DNA from: Salinisphaera sp040361255
GTDB lineage: Bacteria > Pseudomonadota > Gammaproteobacteria > Nevskiales > Salinisphaeraceae
Length of the DNA stretch: 64,000 nucleotides
Direction of reading: 5' to 3'
Assembly (NCBI RefSeq): GCF_040361255.1
Contig: NZ_APNG01000019.1
Span: 1 to 64,000 of the forward strand
Positions 40,607-51,116 of the stretch are shown here, in pieces; within the stretch, counting starts at the first letter, position 1, and each line of letters starts with the position of its first letter. Both the position numbers and the translations under genes were made by a program. The notes beneath the pieces are model-generated. The model was not told the DNA's origin. It saw only the letters and a program-made list of their open reading frames with translations, and searched no databases.

Positions 40607-43600
40607 TTAGCGGTCGATCGAGTAGATCAGATCGCCACCGGTTGCCACACTGCTGGACTCGGTTTCCAGGCGCCAGCGAGAACTGAGCGTATAGCGCAGC
40701 GACAGCGTCGATACCGGGTTGAACAGACCGATGCCGTAGCTAACATATAGCTTGGGCGACAGATACTTACCGACGGTAAAGGCGGCATTGTCGCTGGACT
40801 CACCGGCGCCTGCGCCGATACCGATTTCATCCAGGCCCAGTCGATCGCCCACGTTTTCCAGCGTCTGATTGGCGCGATTGTTACCCAACGCGAGCGCCGC
40901 GCGTGCGACCAGGCTGGACTGCTGGCTGTTTGCGCCGTTGAGCGGCCGGCCGAGCAGCAGCCACGACAATTGTTCGGACTGGCTCATGGCCGGTTCGGAA
41001 AACAGCGTCAGCTGCGGTTTGTCGATATTGCCGCGCACTTGCACGCCGACCGTGATGTCTTCGGCCGGGTAACGTGCCGCACGGATATCCAGCCCCGGCT
41101 CGCTGACCGGCCCGCCGGCAAACAGAATCCGGCCTTCCTGGATATCCAGGTTCTGACCATACGCCCGATAGGCACCATCGACGATCTGAATCTCGCCGGT
41201 GCCGGTGGTGACATCGCCGGGCTGCTGAACCACGCGCAGATCGCCGGTGAGATTGGCTTTCAACCCGAAACCTTCGATACGCACCTTGTCGCCCAGCACG
41301 ACCTGCACATCGGCATGAATGGCCCGGCTGATCGCCTCGGCAGCCGGGGTGGATTCGTCGTCGGTCACGATCACCTGATCGCCGGACACCGTGGTCACCC
41401 CCGACGCCGGCAGATCGCGCGGCGTGATTGCGGCCTGGGGCACATTGACACGCCCGCGCACATCGACCCGTGTGGGGGTAACCGCCACCTGCAGATCCGG
41501 GCTGACATAGGCCGTGGCATCGGGAATATTGACGACCTGAAAACGCTCGCCGCGAATCGCCAGATCCACATCCTGGCCGTCGTCGTTGAGGGCGATCGCA
41601 CCATTGGCGGATAGCGTACCGCCTCCAGATTTCGCGCTCGCATCGATATCGATGGCATCGCCGCGCCCAGTCGCCGCCAGACGCACATCGGTGAGCACCA
41701 ACCCGGGTGTGACCAGCACCAACCGTGACGCATTCAAGGCAATATCACCGCGCACGGTCGGGCGCGCGATCGTGCCGCCCAGATCGAGCTGGCCGGCGAT
41801 CGTGCCGTCGAACTCGTCGACTTCCGGCGAGAGTTTCTCGATCATCGCCAGACGTTGAATATCCAGGTTCAGCGAACCGCTGAGCGCACGCTCGGTCAGT
41901 GGCGCCGCGCCCGGGGCGACCGCAACATCGGCCTTGATCGCGCCGGTGCGCCCGAGCGGCAGATCGATGGCCCCGTCCAGGGCCGAACGCTGCATGCGCA
42001 GGGTAATCGTGCCCGGCTGCATATCCACGATCCGCACCACGCTTTCGTCGGCCTGGGTCATCGACACGCTGCCGGCACTGGTATTCAGACGCGCATCCAC
42101 ATCCGGATCACCGCCGGTCGGCAATCGCGCATCGATGGTGCCGGATACCGTGCCGTCGATATCCAGGCCCTCGGGGAAATAGATGCGCGCATAGTCGTAG
42201 GCAAAATCCGACAGTTCGACATGCGCGACACTGGCTTTGGCGTCGTGTTGACCGCGCAGACATACGCGCGCCTCGCCCGAGGCGAGACAGGCATTGTCGA
42301 TCGACTGGCGGCGCGCCGAAACCGAACCACGTGCGGTGGTGGTCAACGTCCAGGGGGCGAGTTCACCGTAGGCGGCCTTGAGCTGCTTGAGCGAATAACG
42401 CCAGTCCATGTTGTTCTTGTCGAGCGCGCCGTCTAGGCCGATGTCGGCGGTGGCGATTTCGGAATCCACGTTCGCGCTGATCGAATGCGCTTTGGGCGTG
42501 CCGTTCATGCGCAGCGCCACGCTATCGATCGTCTGGCCGGCAGCGTTCACACCGGCGATATCGAGCACCACATTGGAACGGCTGTTGCCCGACCAGTCGA
42601 CCTTCGCATTCAGATCGGCACGGGCAACGCGATTGTCGTCGAAGGCGATATTGCGCGCAGTGAGCGTGGCATCGACATCGGGCGCAGCCACCCGACCCTT
42701 GACCGTGCCGCGGCTTTTCAAGCGGCCGGCCAGCGTCGGCCAGGCCGTGGACAGGTCGCTGGAATCGATCGTCCAGCGCCCGTCGAGCGCAGCATCGGGC
42801 GTCCAGCCGAAGCGGCCACTGATCTTGGCGTCGGTCGCCCCGGAGACCAGATCGAAACGATCCACCAAGACGTGATCGCCCAGATACTCGGCCTTGGCAT
42901 CCAGACGTAGCGGTTGGCCACGCAGCCTGCCGCGGGCGGTGAGGGTATCGATATTCGCGATGACCCGCTCGCCGTCCTGTTTGGCGCGGATATCGGCCAC
43001 GAGATTGAAATCGCCCGGTACGTCGGCGACAACCGCGCCCGGATTGATATGTTCGCCGTCCAGATGCGCCGTTACATCCAGCGCCGGCGCCCAGCGAATC
43101 GCGGCATTGCCCTTGATATCGCCGGGCCCGCCGGTAATAGCGAACTTGGCCAGCTCGAAGGCCTGCATACTGCCGTGGCCGTCGAGGCTGAGCTTGCCGG
43201 CGGTCTGGCCCACCACCTGCCAGGCGAGATTCGTGGCCAGTTGATAGTCGCTGATCTGGCCGGTCAGGCGCACCGTGCCGTTTTGCGAACGGTAGGCCGG
43301 CGTGCCGGACAGTGGCCATTGCAGATCGGCCCAGTCGACCGACAGATCCATGGCATTGCCTTGGGCCAACGCCACCTGGCCCTTGGCGTCGAGCGTGCCG
43401 GGCATGTCCGGGCTGGACAGGTTCAGTCGTTCGACAACGACCGTATCGCCGGTATAGCGCAACGCGCCCGCCAGCGCCGCGCGCCCATACTCGGCGCTAT
43501 CCGCATCGACATCGATAGCGACCGCCAGCGCATCGATCGGCCCCTTGGCGCCGATCGTCGCCGTGAAGCCGGCCGCGGGCAGATCCGCGCGGATCGCCTG

Positions 43601-44500
43601 CAGGCGCGTATTGTCGAGCTTGAGCGTCGCATCGACGGCGGGCTTGTCCAGCGCATCGGTGACCTGGCCATCGACGGCAAGGTTATAGGGCGCGGCTACG
43701 CGTGCACGCAGGCCGAGATCGGCCAGATCGCCCTCGATCTCGGCATCGGCGCTAATCGGAGCCAGATCGGGCAGGCGCAGGTCTGCATTGAGCGATAGAT
43801 TGGTGGCATAACCGCCACGCGGGTCAAGCTGGGCCTGGGCATCGACATCGAACATCGGCCCGTGGCCGGTCAACGATTCGATACGCCAGTATTCATCGTC
43901 GAGACGCGCGTTTTTCAGGCGCGCAGTATCGACCACGAACGCCTCGGCCTCGGGGGCGGTGATCGCCGAAATATTGTCGAGGGCAACGTTATCGATTTGC
44001 ACCGTCACCGGCAGATCGATCGCATCCGGCAGGCTGAAAGGCTCGGATGGCTGTTCGGGCTCGGGCGTGTCCACCACTTTCGTGACTTCGTAATCCACGC
44101 CGCGCACGCCCAGATTGCGTACATGCACGGTGGCCGAGAACAGTTCGCTGGCCACCCAGTCGAGATCGACAGCATCGACCGAGAGCTTCATGGTCTCGGT
44201 TTCGACGTTCACCCCGCGTACTTCCAGCGGGCCGATCAACCGGCCTTCGACGCTGGCGACTTCAATACCCTCGGGCAGGCGCGGGCCGATCTGGCCCCAG
44301 GCGAAGTCCAGACCGCTGCGCGTGGTCGCGACCCAGGCGATCAGGCCCACCAGCACGAGTACCACCACCAACAACACGAGCAGCGTCCATTTGACGATAC
44401 GCCAGGCGCGCGAACGTTTTTTGGGGGCCGGTTTGTCTGGCGCCGTCGGTGCCCGATTGTGTTCAGGCTGGGCGTTGGGGGCGTCGTCGCGTTCGCTCAC
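40607..44500 (-). CDS. tamB: Translocation and assembly module protein TamB
   Basis: A 1297-residue inner-membrane-anchored AsmA-like bridge protein. One N-terminal helix (about 34-54, IVKWTLLVLLVVVLVLVGLIAWVA) is followed by a long periplasmic beta-rich repeat and the conserved C-terminal TamB domain (about 950-1297; DGAYRAYGQNLDIQEGRILFAGGP, LDIRAARY, LSWLLLGRPL, YVSYGIGLFNPVSTLSLRYTL). With TamA it moves phospholipids and some autotransporters to the outer membrane. It overlaps tamA by 4 bp. Confidence 0.94.
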   Translation of the reverse strand: MSERDDAPNAQPEHNRAPTAPDKPAPKKRSRAWRIVKWTLLVLLVVVLVLVGLIAWVATTRSGLDFAWGQIGPRLPEGIEVASVEGRLIGPLEVRGVNVETETMKLSVDAVDLDWVASELFSATVHVRNLGVRGVDYEVTKVVDTPEPEQPSEPFSLPDAIDLPVTVQIDNVALDNISAITAPEAEAFVVDTARLKNARLDDEYWRIESLTGHGPMFDVDAQAQLDPRGGYATNLSLNADLRLPDLAPISADAEIEGDLADLGLRARVAAPYNLAVDGQVTDALDKPAVDATLKLDNTRLQAIRADLPAAGFTATIGAKGPIDALAVAIDVDADSAEYGRAALAGALRYTGDTVVVERLNLSSPDMPGTLDAKGQVALAQGNAMDLSVDWADLQWPLSGTPAYRSQNGTVRLTGQISDYQLATNLAWQVVGQTAGKLSLDGHGSMQAFELAKFAITGGPGDIKGNAAIRWAPALDVTAHLDGEHINPGAVVADVPGDFNLVADIRAKQDGERVIANIDTLTARGRLRGQPLRLDAKAEYLGDHVLVDRFDLVSGATDAKISGRFGWTPDAALDGRWTIDSSDLSTAWPTLAGRLKSRGTVKGRVAAPDVDATLTARNIAFDDNRVARADLNAKVDWSGNSRSNVVLDIAGVNAAGQTIDSVALRMNGTPKAHSISANVDSEIATADIGLDGALDKNNMDWRYSLKQLKAAYGELAPWTLTTTARGSVSARRQSIDNACLASGEARVCLRGQHDAKASVAHVELSDFAYDYARIYFPEGLDIDGTVSGTIDARLPTGGDPDVDARLNTSAGSVSMTQADESVVRIVDMQPGTITLRMQRSALDGAIDLPLGRTGAIKADVAVAPGAAPLTERALSGSLNLDIQRLAMIEKLSPEVDEFDGTIAGQLDLGGTIARPTVRGDIALNASRLVLVTPGLVLTDVRLAATGRGDAIDIDASAKSGGGTLSANGAIALNDDGQDVDLAIRGERFQVVNIPDATAYVSPDLQVAVTPTRVDVRGRVNVPQAAITPRDLPASGVTTVSGDQVIVTDDESTPAAEAISRAIHADVQVVLGDKVRIEGFGLKANLTGDLRVVQQPGDVTTGTGEIQIVDGAYRAYGQNLDIQEGRILFAGGPVSEPGLDIRAARYPAEDITVGVQVRGNIDKPQLTLFSEPAMSQSEQLSWLLLGRPLNGANSQQSSLVARAALALGNNRANQTLENVGDRLGLDEIGIGAGAGESSDNAAFTVGKYLSPKLYVSYGIGLFNPVSTLSLRYTLSSRWRLETESSSVATGGDLIYSIDR

Positions 44501-46344
44501 AGATCGGGGCCAAGACTGAAGTGGATACGAAAATCGCTGTCCGGATCGTCCAGCGGATGCGCCAGATCGAGCCGAATCTGGCCGACCGGCGAAGCCCAGC
44601 GAAAGCCGATGCCCACGCCGCGCTTGAGATCGAAGCTCGTGGTATTGGCCACGTCACCGGCGTCGAAGAAGGCCGCGATGCCGTAGTCCTTGTAGACCTT
44701 GTAATCGGCTTCGATGCTGCCCACCACCAGATAGCGCCCGCCGATATTGTCGCCATCGGCGTTTTCCGGGCTGATCTGCTGATAGCCGTAGCCACGCACG
44801 GTCCGATCGCCGCCGGTAAAAAACCGCTGCGAGGGCGGCAGTTCCTCGAAATCGTCGACTTCGATCGCACCGAACTGGCTACGCAGCAACAGCCGTGATT
44901 TCGCGGTCAGCGGCAGTACCGCATTGCCGCTGACCTTGGCCTGGAAAAAATCCACACTCGAGGCCAGCGATTCGCTGCCGCCATGTACATCCAGCGATGC
45001 ACTCACGCCCTTGCGCGTATTGAGCAGGTCATCGGCTTTCTGCAACGTAATGGTATAGCCCGGATACAGCAGCGTGGCGGTCCGGTCGCCCACGTCGTCG
45101 CCCAGATCGTAGGTTTCGCGCTCGAGATTGATATAGGCCCGCTTGCGCCCGAGCGACCAGGCGGTATCGCGTACCGCGCCGATACCGTAGTTGATCGAGG
45201 TGATATCGCCGAAATCCTCGTTGGAGACATTGGCGGTAAAGCTGAGCTTGTCGCTGGCGACATTGGCGATGGGAATATCGTAGGAGGCTTGCAGCGCCTG
45301 CTGCACCGCCGACAGGCGCAGGTCGCTACGAAACTGATGCCCGCGCTTGTTCAGATGCCGGAACTTCACGCCGAAACCCACCCGCGGGCCGGTATCGGTC
45401 CCGTAGCCACCGGAGATTTCGTAGCTCTGGGGTTTGCTGGCCTCGGCGTTGACCATAACCGGTACCTCCAGGCGACCAATACTGATCAACGGGTCGTCCG
45501 GCGGGTAGAGAATATCGAACAGCCAGTCTTCGATGGGGGCCTGGCGTTCGGCCTCGCCGCGCTGGGCCTGAATCGCGATCTTGTTGAAATAATCGGTATC
45601 CGAGAGGATCAGCTGCAGATCCACCAACCGATCGGCATTGAACGGCTCGCCTGCCTTGAACGGCACAAAACGTTGCACGAAGTTGTCGTTGAGCACGTCC
45701 TGATCGAAGGTCACATCGCCAAAGTAGTAGCGCTCGCCGGTATCGAGTACCAGATCGATCGCGGCGGTATTGTCATCCGGACGTACCCGAATCGCCGACT
45801 GGCTGAAACGCGCATCGAGATAACCCGCATCGTAGGCCGCGGTATACAGCGCATTCTTGGTCGCGGTGTACTGCGAATGGATCAGGCGCTTGCCCGTGGC
45901 CAGGTTGGTCGCGCGCAACGCTTCGCGGATTTCAGGCAGTTCGTCACCCGGCCCGCGTACGGCCAGATTGAGCGCGGTTACGGTTGTCTGCGGCCCGTGG
46001 TCGATACGAAAACGCACCTGCCAGGTATCGCTGTCGTGCGCCGGCTCCTTGAGCGTCTGCTTGATGCTCGGGTTGTAATACCCGTACGGCGCAAGCGCGC
46101 TCTTGATCTCGTTGGGCGCCAGCCGATACAGGCGGCGAATCTTGCCGGCCGACCAGGGCGCTTCGTGCTCGGCGGCCACCGACAACGAATTGCGTACGTT
46201 GGCAAGCAACGGCTCGTCGATGCCGTCGATACGGATATTGACCGTGTCGGCCGCGGCCGGGCGTACGAGCACACCGGCGAGCGCGATCACCAACACCAGC
46301 GGCAGATGCCGCCGTTTCAAGACTCTGCGATAGCGCCCGATCAC
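44497..46344 (-). CDS. tamA: Translocation and assembly module protein TamA (Omp85)
   Basis: About 615 residues: signal peptide (LPLVLVIALAGVLVRPAAA), three POTRA domains (to about 300) and a 16-strand Omp85 barrel. The lid motif is FFTGGDRTVRGYGYQ, and the barrel ends GIGFRWASPVGQIRLDLAHPL with a beta-signal-like terminus. The start is uncertain. I used the GTG at 46344 because it gives a normal signal peptide; the frame is open up to 46431 from an ATG, and a TTG at 46320 is also possible. Translationally coupled to tamB. Confidence 0.9.
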   Translation of the reverse strand: MIGRYRRVLKRRHLPLVLVIALAGVLVRPAAADTVNIRIDGIDEPLLANVRNSLSVAAEHEAPWSAGKIRRLYRLAPNEIKSALAPYGYYNPSIKQTLKEPAHDSDTWQVRFRIDHGPQTTVTALNLAVRGPGDELPEIREALRATNLATGKRLIHSQYTATKNALYTAAYDAGYLDARFSQSAIRVRPDDNTAAIDLVLDTGERYYFGDVTFDQDVLNDNFVQRFVPFKAGEPFNADRLVDLQLILSDTDYFNKIAIQAQRGEAERQAPIEDWLFDILYPPDDPLISIGRLEVPVMVNAEASKPQSYEISGGYGTDTGPRVGFGVKFRHLNKRGHQFRSDLRLSAVQQALQASYDIPIANVASDKLSFTANVSNEDFGDITSINYGIGAVRDTAWSLGRKRAYINLERETYDLGDDVGDRTATLLYPGYTITLQKADDLLNTRKGVSASLDVHGGSESLASSVDFFQAKVSGNAVLPLTAKSRLLLRSQFGAIEVDDFEELPPSQRFFTGGDRTVRGYGYQQISPENADGDNIGGRYLVVGSIEADYKVYKDYGIAAFFDAGDVANTTSFDLKRGVGIGFRWASPVGQIRLDLAHPLDDPDSDFRIHFSLGPDL

Positions 46345-46528
46345 GATACTCGAATACCCACCCGAAAATTCGCTTGTCCCAGCAGGGCCATTGCCCACGC
46401 TTGCCCTGCCGAACCCTGTAGCCCTTGCCAACTAGGTTACCGCAAACGCCTGATGGGCCACGCCAACAACATCACGGCCCATGCGTTCGTCCTAGTACGT
46501 CGCCGACGCAACTCGCGATGCCGGGTTG

Positions 46529-48496
46529 TTAATCGGCCGGGGGCGCGGCTTCGAAATTGTCGATCGCCAGCTGCATACAGTTGTCAACGCCGGCGATACC
46601 GAGTACGCGCGTATAAAACGCCCGCTCGGATTCGATCGCGGTGCGGATGTTGGCCGCATCGCGAAAACCGTGGCGCTCTTCGGCAAACACGACATAGGCC
46701 ACCGGCACGCCGCGATCGCGCAATGCCGCAGCCATGGTTTCGGCCTGATCGGGCGGCACCACCTTGTCCTTGAGCCCCTGCAGGAACAGCACCGGACAAC
46801 GCAGCTGCTCGGCATGGGCCAGCGGCGAGCGCTGGGTGCGCAGCGCATCGTCGGCGCCGATGAGCCGGTGCAGATAGCGCGACTCGAACTTGTGCGTCGA
46901 GGCCATTAACCGGCGCAGATCGCCGATGCCGTAATAGCTCGCGCCGGCGGCCGCGATATCGGTGAACGTGAGTACGCACAGCACGGTATAACCCCCTGCG
47001 CTGCTGCCGGATATGAGTACACGCTGGCCGTCGACCAGCCCGCGTTCGGCCAGATACCGGGCCCCGTATTCGCAGTCGGCGACATCGGCCACGCCCCAGG
47101 CCCCGGTGAGTTTCTGGCGATAGCTGCGCCCGTAGCCGGTACTGCCGCGATAGTTCACATCGAGTACCGCATAGCCGCGCGAGGTCCAGTACTGAATCCG
47201 GGCATCCAGTGCCGTGCTGGTCGCCCCGGTCGGCCCGCCGTGGCATTTGAGAATCAGCGGCGGGCGCTCGTTGGCGGGCGCCCGGCAGCTATGGCTGGTG
47301 GGCGCATAGTAGAGCCCGTGCGCGTTATCGCCATCGGCAGTGGGCCAGCTCACCGGCTCCGGCATGGCAAGCGCCGCATCGGCAGGCAGGCCGTCGGTCG
47401 CACGCAAGACCCGCGACACGCCCTCGCGATCGATCGCCACGAGCTGCTTGGGCGTGCGGGCATCGGCGGCCACCACCACGATGTCATCACCCAGCGCCTG
47501 GATCTGTTCGTAGAAATCCCAGGCCAGCGGCCAGGGCCTGAACTCACCACTGTCTTGATCGACTTCGCCGATACGCCAGACGCCCGCCGCGCTGGCGAGC
47601 GCGATTAGCCGGCCATCGTCGGTAAAGGCATAGGTACTCTGGCCGAACACCCATTGCGGCACACCGAATTCGGCGCGTTCGTGGGTCAGTGCTTCGAAGC
47701 CGGTCGTATCGCGACGTTCACGATAGATATTCCACCATTCGTTTTCGTCGCAGACGATATGCAGCCGCCCGCGGCGATCGAACCGTGGGCCGAACAACGA
47801 CGCATCGGCCGGCGCCCACAGACGGTGGGGAGAGCCGAAACAGCCATCGGCCGCGATGTCGGCCTGCCAGAGTTCGCTGGCATCCCAGGGCATATCGGGA
47901 TGATTCCAGGCAAGCCAGACCAGTCGCTTGCCATCCGGGGCCAGCCGCGGGCTGGCATAGAAATCGTGGCCCTCGGCAACGACCTGGCGGGTGCCGTCGG
48001 CGGCGATGGTTTCGATGGTGGCCTTCGGCTCGGCATCGGCGCGCGGTGTTTCGGCCACCACGAACAGCCGGGCATGGTGCGGATCGTATTGCAGATCGGC
48101 AAAACGCGCGGCGTCATCCGGCGCACTGACCGGCGTGATCGTGCCATCGACAGCGCGACGATAAATGACCTGATCGGCCGCGTTGACGAACCAGAGTATG
48201 CCGTCATGCACGGTAAACGCCGCGCCGCCGTATTCGTGTACCGCGCTACGCGCGCTCAGCGGCGCGTCGAGCAGCGAGACGGCCGCGCCCTGGGCATCCA
48301 GCGCCATGATCGTATTGCGCCCGGCTTCTTCCGGGCGGCTTTCAATCCAGTACAGCCCGGGCGTTGCACGGGCGCGATCGATACAGACATCGCTGAGCTT
48401 GCGCCCGGCGGCGGCGACATCATCGGCGGTAATCGCCGATGGCCAGCTGCCGTAGGGTCGTATGTCGCGTTCACCGGATGGTTGTGATTGGGTCAT
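46529..48496 (-). CDS. S9-family prolyl oligopeptidase-like peptidase
   Basis: A 655-residue enzyme with an N-terminal beta-propeller (about 40-390) and a C-terminal alpha/beta-hydrolase peptidase. The nucleophile is ISGSSAGGYTVL, preceded by LKCHGGPTGATS and NYRGSTGYGRSYRQ; Asp and His are in LFLQGLKDKVVPP and ERHGFRDAANI. It belongs to the dipeptidyl-peptidase/acylaminoacyl-peptidase branch. No signal peptide is seen. Start MTQSQPSGE (48496). It is 13 bp downstream of the NRDE gene, probably one operon. Confidence 0.9.
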   Translation of the reverse strand: MTQSQPSGERDIRPYGSWPSAITADDVAAAGRKLSDVCIDRARATPGLYWIESRPEEAGRNTIMALDAQGAAVSLLDAPLSARSAVHEYGGAAFTVHDGILWFVNAADQVIYRRAVDGTITPVSAPDDAARFADLQYDPHHARLFVVAETPRADAEPKATIETIAADGTRQVVAEGHDFYASPRLAPDGKRLVWLAWNHPDMPWDASELWQADIAADGCFGSPHRLWAPADASLFGPRFDRRGRLHIVCDENEWWNIYRERRDTTGFEALTHERAEFGVPQWVFGQSTYAFTDDGRLIALASAAGVWRIGEVDQDSGEFRPWPLAWDFYEQIQALGDDIVVVAADARTPKQLVAIDREGVSRVLRATDGLPADAALAMPEPVSWPTADGDNAHGLYYAPTSHSCRAPANERPPLILKCHGGPTGATSTALDARIQYWTSRGYAVLDVNYRGSTGYGRSYRQKLTGAWGVADVADCEYGARYLAERGLVDGQRVLISGSSAGGYTVLCVLTFTDIAAAGASYYGIGDLRRLMASTHKFESRYLHRLIGADDALRTQRSPLAHAEQLRCPVLFLQGLKDKVVPPDQAETMAAALRDRGVPVAYVVFAEERHGFRDAANIRTAIESERAFYTRVLGIAGVDNCMQLAIDNFEAAPPAD

Positions 48497-48509
48497 GACT
48501 ACAAGATTC

Positions 48510-49274
48510 TCAAAAGCTGCGCCAGTGTTCGTCGATCGTATGCGTCGGCTGCGCATCGGCATCGAAACCGCGTTCGTGGAAGGCCACCGCGCCGTCGTAG
48601 CCGCGTTTGATCACAGTCGATGCACGCGTGCCGTAGTGTCCGCTGCGAATGAAAAGCGGGGAGAGAAAATGTTCACGCTCCGTGTCGATGCCGGTATCCG
48701 GCAGGGCATCACGCGGCGCCGTATCGGTATCGGCCAGCAGGGTGAACAACGACTCGACCTGAAGATCGCCGGCTTCGATACGCGTACGCAGCCGGGCTTG
48801 CGCGGCTTCGGTCTTGGGCCAGTGATCGCCCCAGCTGCCGTTGGAGATGGCATGCACGCCGGGGCGTAGTGACAACTTGCGCACCGGCCCACGGTTGGAG
48901 ACGAACCAAAGCTGTTCGCGATCGCCAACCAACAGATTGAACGGCCCGTATTCGGCGCCGGTTTCATGCACGCGCGCCGCCCATTCGCCGGCATCGCGCC
49001 GAGCGGCGAAATAATCGCGTACCAGCAAACCACGCGAGCGGGCCGGGCCTTCACGCGTGGGCTCGCGCACATTGGTCACCGCGGCAAACCGTCCCTGGCG
49101 ATCGGCCGCGCACCAGGCCCCACCGGCCTGCAGGTCGCGCCCGCCGAATACGTCGGCCGGTGGTTGCCACCAGTGCGCGGGCTCGGTCGGCCGGGCATGA
49201 AACTCATCGCGGTTGGCGGCGACGATCAGATCGAATTCGGCATGGGCTTGCCAGGCAAAGGCGATCAGACACAT
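48510..49274 (-). CDS. NRDE (TANGO2-like) family protein
   Basis: A 254-residue protein. The ATG at 49274 gives MCLIAFAWQAHAEFDLIVAANRDEF, the typical start with Cys2, which may serve as N-terminal nucleophile, and the NRDE motif. Later FGGRDLQAGGAWCAADRQGRFAAVTN and GPFNLLVGD match the family. Human TANGO2 is implicated in haem or lipid handling; the bacterial function is not established. Three codons upstream another ATG exists. Operon with the downstream peptidase. Confidence 0.87.
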   Translation of the reverse strand: MCLIAFAWQAHAEFDLIVAANRDEFHARPTEPAHWWQPPADVFGGRDLQAGGAWCAADRQGRFAAVTNVREPTREGPARSRGLLVRDYFAARRDAGEWAARVHETGAEYGPFNLLVGDREQLWFVSNRGPVRKLSLRPGVHAISNGSWGDHWPKTEAAQARLRTRIEAGDLQVESLFTLLADTDTAPRDALPDTGIDTEREHFLSPLFIRSGHYGTRASTVIKRGYDGAVAFHERGFDADAQPTHTIDEHWRSF

Positions 49275-49456
49275 CGCATGCATTCCGATGCGGCGCGCCG
49301 ACAGGTAGACGCGCGATAGCCGACCGGCGGGCGTTCCTGCATGGTTTTAAGCTTCGACATGACCTTGAGCGCAGGGTGTTTGGCGGTCGTCGAGCTTAAC
49401 AGTGATGGCTGAGCCGCAAAGTGCTACGGACCGGAGATGGATCGCAGTACCGGCCA

Positions 49457-49472
49457 CGATTCACGTGAAACC
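49457..49472. promoter_or_regulatory. Degenerate parS-like palindrome
   Basis: CGATTCACGTGAAACC matches TGTTTCACGTGAAACA at 13 of 16 bases. It lies between the NRDE gene and ntrC, about 12-15 kb from the better sites in recF. Confidence 0.35.
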
Positions 49473-49511
49473 CGCGCGCCGCCAGCGCGGTCGCGCGGTC
49501 AGCGCCCGCGA

Positions 49512-51041
49512 TCAGGCCGTTTCGGACTCCATGCCCAGCTCCTTGATCTTGCGGGTGAGGGTATTGCGCCCCCAGCCGAGCAGCCGTGCGGCTTCCTGGC
49601 GATGACCATCGGTGCGCGCCAATGCTGCGCGAATCATCACCCGTTCGAGGCTGGGGATGGCTTCATCGAGCAGATGGTCGGCGCCCTCGGCCAGACGGGC
49701 TTCGGCCCACTGAGCAAGCTGATCGTCCCAGCCGGTGGCCGTCGCTAGGGCCTCGACGCTGGCCGTGGCCGGTGGCGTATCCGTCGATGGCATGGCCGGC
49801 TCGGGCTCGGCGGCCGTCGCGGGGCTCACCATTGGCGTGGCTGCGCCGGCGGCTGGCATGGCGCTGCCGTCGCGTAATTCCTGGGGCAGGTCCTCGAGTA
49901 CCACTTCACGCCCCGGCGCCATCACCGTGAGCCAGCGGCACAGGTTTTCCAGCTGGCGCACATTGCCGGCCCAGTCGAGCGCGCTCAAAAACTGGCTGGC
50001 CTGCTTGCTCAGGGTCTTGAGCTCCATATTGAGTTCGCGCGCAGCACGGCCGAGAAAGAATTCCAGCAATAGCGGAATATCCTCACGGCGTTCGCGCAGC
50101 GGCGGCACACGCAGACGGATGACATTGAGCCGGTGAAACAGATCCTCACGGAAACGGCCCTTGCGCACCTCTTTTTCCAGTTCCTGGTTGGTGGCGGCGA
50201 TAATGCGCACATCCACCGACACCGGCGTGTGCCCACCCACGCGGTAGAACTGGCCGTCCTGGAGTACGCGCAACAAGCGCGTTTGCAGATCGGCCGGCAT
50301 ATCGCCGATTTCGTCGAGAAACAGCGTACCGCCGTGGGCCTGTTCGAAACGCCCGCGCCGCTGCGCGGCCGCGCCGGTGAACGCGCCTTTCTCGTGCCCG
50401 AAGAACTCGGACTCCATCAGATCCTTCGGGATCGCGGCCGTATTCACGGCGATGAAGGGCCGACTCGCGCGCGGACTGTGCTCGTGCAGGGCATGGGCGA
50501 CCAGTTCCTTGCCGGTGCCCGATTCGCCGGTGATCAGCACCGTGATATTCGATGCCGACAGGCGCCCGATCGCACGAAACACCTCCTGCATCGCCGGCGC
50601 TTCGCCAATGATGATCGAAGCCTGCGGTTTGGCGGCTTCGCTTTCGGGTTCGTCTTCACGGGCCAGGCGCGCCGCGCGCGTGACCAGCTCGACGGCTTCA
50701 TCCAGATCGAACGGCTTGGGCAGGTATTCGAACGCACCGCCGCGATAGGCCGATACCGCGCTGTCCAGATCGGAATGCGCGGTCATGATGATGATCGGCA
50801 GATCGGGCTTGATCGCGCGGACACGATCGAGCAGATCCAGGCCGGAAATACCCGGCATACGGATATCCGTGAGCAATACGTCGGGGGTGTTTTCCTCGAT
50901 GGCATCGAGCAGTTCCGCGCCGCCGGGAAAACTGCGTACATCGATATCGGCACTCTTGAGGGCGCGTTCGAGCACCCAGCGAATGGATTCATCGTCGTCG
51001 ACGATCCAGGCCGTCAGTGTGCCGGTGTTGGCAATACTCAT
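49512..51041 (-). CDS. glnG: Nitrogen regulation response regulator NtrC (GlnG)
   Basis: A 509-residue sigma54 activator. The receiver domain has the acidic pocket DDDE (15-18) and the phosphorylation site Asp59 (VLLTDIRMPG). The AAA+ domain has ITGESGTGKELVAHALHEH, the sigma54-contact loop FFGHEKGAFTGA and GGTLFLDEIGDMP. The C-terminal Fis-type HTH is EAARLLGWGRNTLTRKIKELGM. An Ala/Pro/Thr-rich linker of about 45 residues before the HTH is longer than usual. It activates nitrogen-starvation genes such as glnA. It follows ntrB after 75 bp. Confidence 0.94.
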   Translation of the reverse strand: MSIANTGTLTAWIVDDDESIRWVLERALKSADIDVRSFPGGAELLDAIEENTPDVLLTDIRMPGISGLDLLDRVRAIKPDLPIIIMTAHSDLDSAVSAYRGGAFEYLPKPFDLDEAVELVTRAARLAREDEPESEAAKPQASIIIGEAPAMQEVFRAIGRLSASNITVLITGESGTGKELVAHALHEHSPRASRPFIAVNTAAIPKDLMESEFFGHEKGAFTGAAAQRRGRFEQAHGGTLFLDEIGDMPADLQTRLLRVLQDGQFYRVGGHTPVSVDVRIIAATNQELEKEVRKGRFREDLFHRLNVIRLRVPPLRERREDIPLLLEFFLGRAARELNMELKTLSKQASQFLSALDWAGNVRQLENLCRWLTVMAPGREVVLEDLPQELRDGSAMPAAGAATPMVSPATAAEPEPAMPSTDTPPATASVEALATATGWDDQLAQWAEARLAEGADHLLDEAIPSLERVMIRAALARTDGHRQEAARLLGWGRNTLTRKIKELGMESETA

Positions 51042-51116
51042 CGCAGGCTCGCCGGGGTGGCCGTAATGGGCGCTGCCGCATACACGGCAGGCGGTCGCAT
51101 GCACAGGAAAACTCGC